From positions 1 to 6,352 of the forward strand of contig JAOUGF010000129.1 in the NCBI GenBank assembly GCA_029857925.1: 6,352 nucleotides of DNA. Direction: 5' to 3'. Source of the stretch: Gammaproteobacteria bacterium. Lineage in GTDB: Bacteria > Pseudomonadota > Gammaproteobacteria > S012-40. Position numbers and translations under genes: made by a program. Below are positions 5,460 to 6,352 of this stretch, piece by piece (positions within the stretch are counted from its first letter, which is position 1; each line of letters starts with the position of its first letter). The notes below the pieces were generated by a model that did no database searches, was not told the origin of the DNA, and was given only the letters and a program-made list of their open reading frames with translations.

Positions 5460-6352
5460 CTAGCCCGTACCGTGGCGTTCACGATAGCGTTGTAAAAAAT
5501 TACCGACACGCGTCAAGGCCTCTTGCAAGTCATCTTGGTGAGGCAAAAAAACCACGCGGAAGTGGTCGGGTTGCGGCCAATTGAACCCTGTGCCTTGTAC
5601 CACCAATACCTTTTCTTCCAATAACAATTCCAAAATGAATTGACGGTCATCTTCTATCGGGTAGATCTTGGGGTCTAGGTGGGGGAACAAATAGAGCGCC
5701 CCCAACGGCTTCACGCAACTGACGCCGGGGATGTCATTCAGCATGCGCCAGCCGACTTCGCGCTGTCGATACAGTCGACCACCGGGCGCGATTAGGTCAT
5801 TAATGCTTTGATAACCGTTTAACGCGGTCTGCACTGCGTATTGGGTGGGCACATTGGAGCATAAACGCATCGACGAGATCATTTTCAACCCCTCGATGTA
5901 GTCTTTGGCGCGGTGCTTCGCGCCGGAGACCAGCATCCAACCGGTGCGAAAACCGGCGACGCGATAGGCCTTGGATAGGCCATTAAACGAGACAAACAGC
6001 ACATCGTCAGCCAATGACGCCAATGTGGTGTGGACGGCGCCATCATATAATATTTTGTCGTAGATCTCGTCTGCAAAGACAATCAAGTTGTGTTTACGCG
6101 CCAATTCGACTATGGCCTGCAACGTGGCGGCACTGTATACCGCGCCGGTCGGGTTGTTGGGGTTGATGACGACGATGCCTTTGGTGTTGGCGGTGATTTT
6201 CGCTGCAATATCGTCTAAATCGGGTTGCCAGCCAGCGGATTCGTCACACAAATAGTGTACGGCGCGCCCACCGCCCATATTGACGGCCGCCGTCCACAGC
6301 GGGTAATCGGGGGCAGGGATCAGGATTTCGTCACCGTCGTCGAGCAGCGCGT
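5460..6352 (-). CDS. alaA: Alanine aminotransferase AlaA, partial at the right edge
   Basis: Class-I PLP-dependent aminotransferase that makes alanine from pyruvate with glutamate as amino donor; cytoplasmic and usually dimeric. The visible 296 codons match E. coli AlaA (YfbQ, 405 aa) from about residue 114 to the end. Motifs seen include PAPDYPLW at the start of the visible part, HYLCDE, NPNNPTGAVY (the NPNNPTG part at 6144-6164), the DEIY segment (Asp codon 6069-6071), the Schiff-base lysine in NGLSKAYRVAGFR (codon 5970-5972), NDIPGVSCVKP, and VLVVQGTGFNWP with the substrate-binding FRVV arginine near the C-terminus. The frame stays open to 6352 and the upstream residues keep matching, so the ATG at 6278 is internal; the true start lies beyond the window. 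The gene converges on the class-V gene with 113 bp between stop codons. Its C-terminus runs slightly past the E. coli end. Confidence 0.95.
   Translation of the reverse strand, partial: ALLDDGDEILIPAPDYPLWTAAVNMGGGRAVHYLCDESAGWQPDLDDIAAKITANTKGIVVINPNNPTGAVYSAATLQAIVELARKHNLIVFADEIYDKILYDGAVHTTLASLADDVLFVSFNGLSKAYRVAGFRTGWMLVSGAKHRAKDYIEGLKMISSMRLCSNVPTQYAVQTALNGYQSINDLIAPGGRLYRQREVGWRMLNDIPGVSCVKPLGALYLFPHLDPKIYPIEDDRQFILELLLEEKVLVVQGTGFNWPQPDHFRVVFLPHQDDLQEALTRVGNFLQRYRERHGTG

Noticed and set aside
6276..6278. ATG at 6278 as the start of the leftward aminotransferase
   Set aside because: The frame stays open to the window edge, and the 24 codons upstream (GDEILIPAPDYPLW and neighbours) keep matching AlaA, so this Met is internal.

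Overview
The window carries a stretch of bacterial chromosome that is most likely gammaproteobacterial. Three things point there: a full-length M1-family aminopeptidase N of the Escherichia coli PepN type, an AlaA/YfbQ-type alanine aminotransferase that follows the enterobacterial protein almost motif for motif, and a short NuoE-like [2Fe-2S] ferredoxin. The genus cannot be told from the sequence. The coding regions prefer GCG (Ala), TTG (Leu) and CGCG-containing words, and all four genes share this usage, so nothing suggests recent transfer.

Layout. Positions 1-87 hold the tail of an unidentified rightward transcription unit, closed by a clear intrinsic terminator with a GNRA tetraloop. Positions 88-536 hold no recognisable gene. 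They contain several hairpins, weak promoter-like sequences and the pepN ribosome-binding site. pepN runs rightward (537-3188, 883 aa) and converges on a small leftward ferredoxin gene (3236-3574, 112 aa) across a 47-bp gap with one hairpin. A 353-bp divergent region (3575-3927) separates the ferredoxin from a rightward class-V aminotransferase / cysteine-desulfurase-like gene (3928-5346, 472 aa), which ends in a strong intrinsic terminator (5364-5401). The last gene is alaA, leftward from the right edge (5460-6352); its N-terminal ~110 codons lie outside the window.

How the genes relate. pepN and alaA are housekeeping amino-acid metabolism genes: terminal peptide degradation, and alanine/pyruvate-glutamate transamination. 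The cysteine-desulfurase-like protein and the [2Fe-2S] ferredoxin are divergently transcribed from a shared region. A link through sulfur or Fe-S chemistry is possible, but only gene order supports it.

No mobile element, CRISPR array, tRNA or rRNA was found. The least ordinary part is the divergent region. It contains an imperfect dyad, an attenuator-like hairpin on the ferredoxin side, and a short out-of-frame upstream ORF with a strong Shine-Dalgarno sequence that overlaps the start of the class-V gene. These are candidates read by eye; none amounts to a demonstrated new system.
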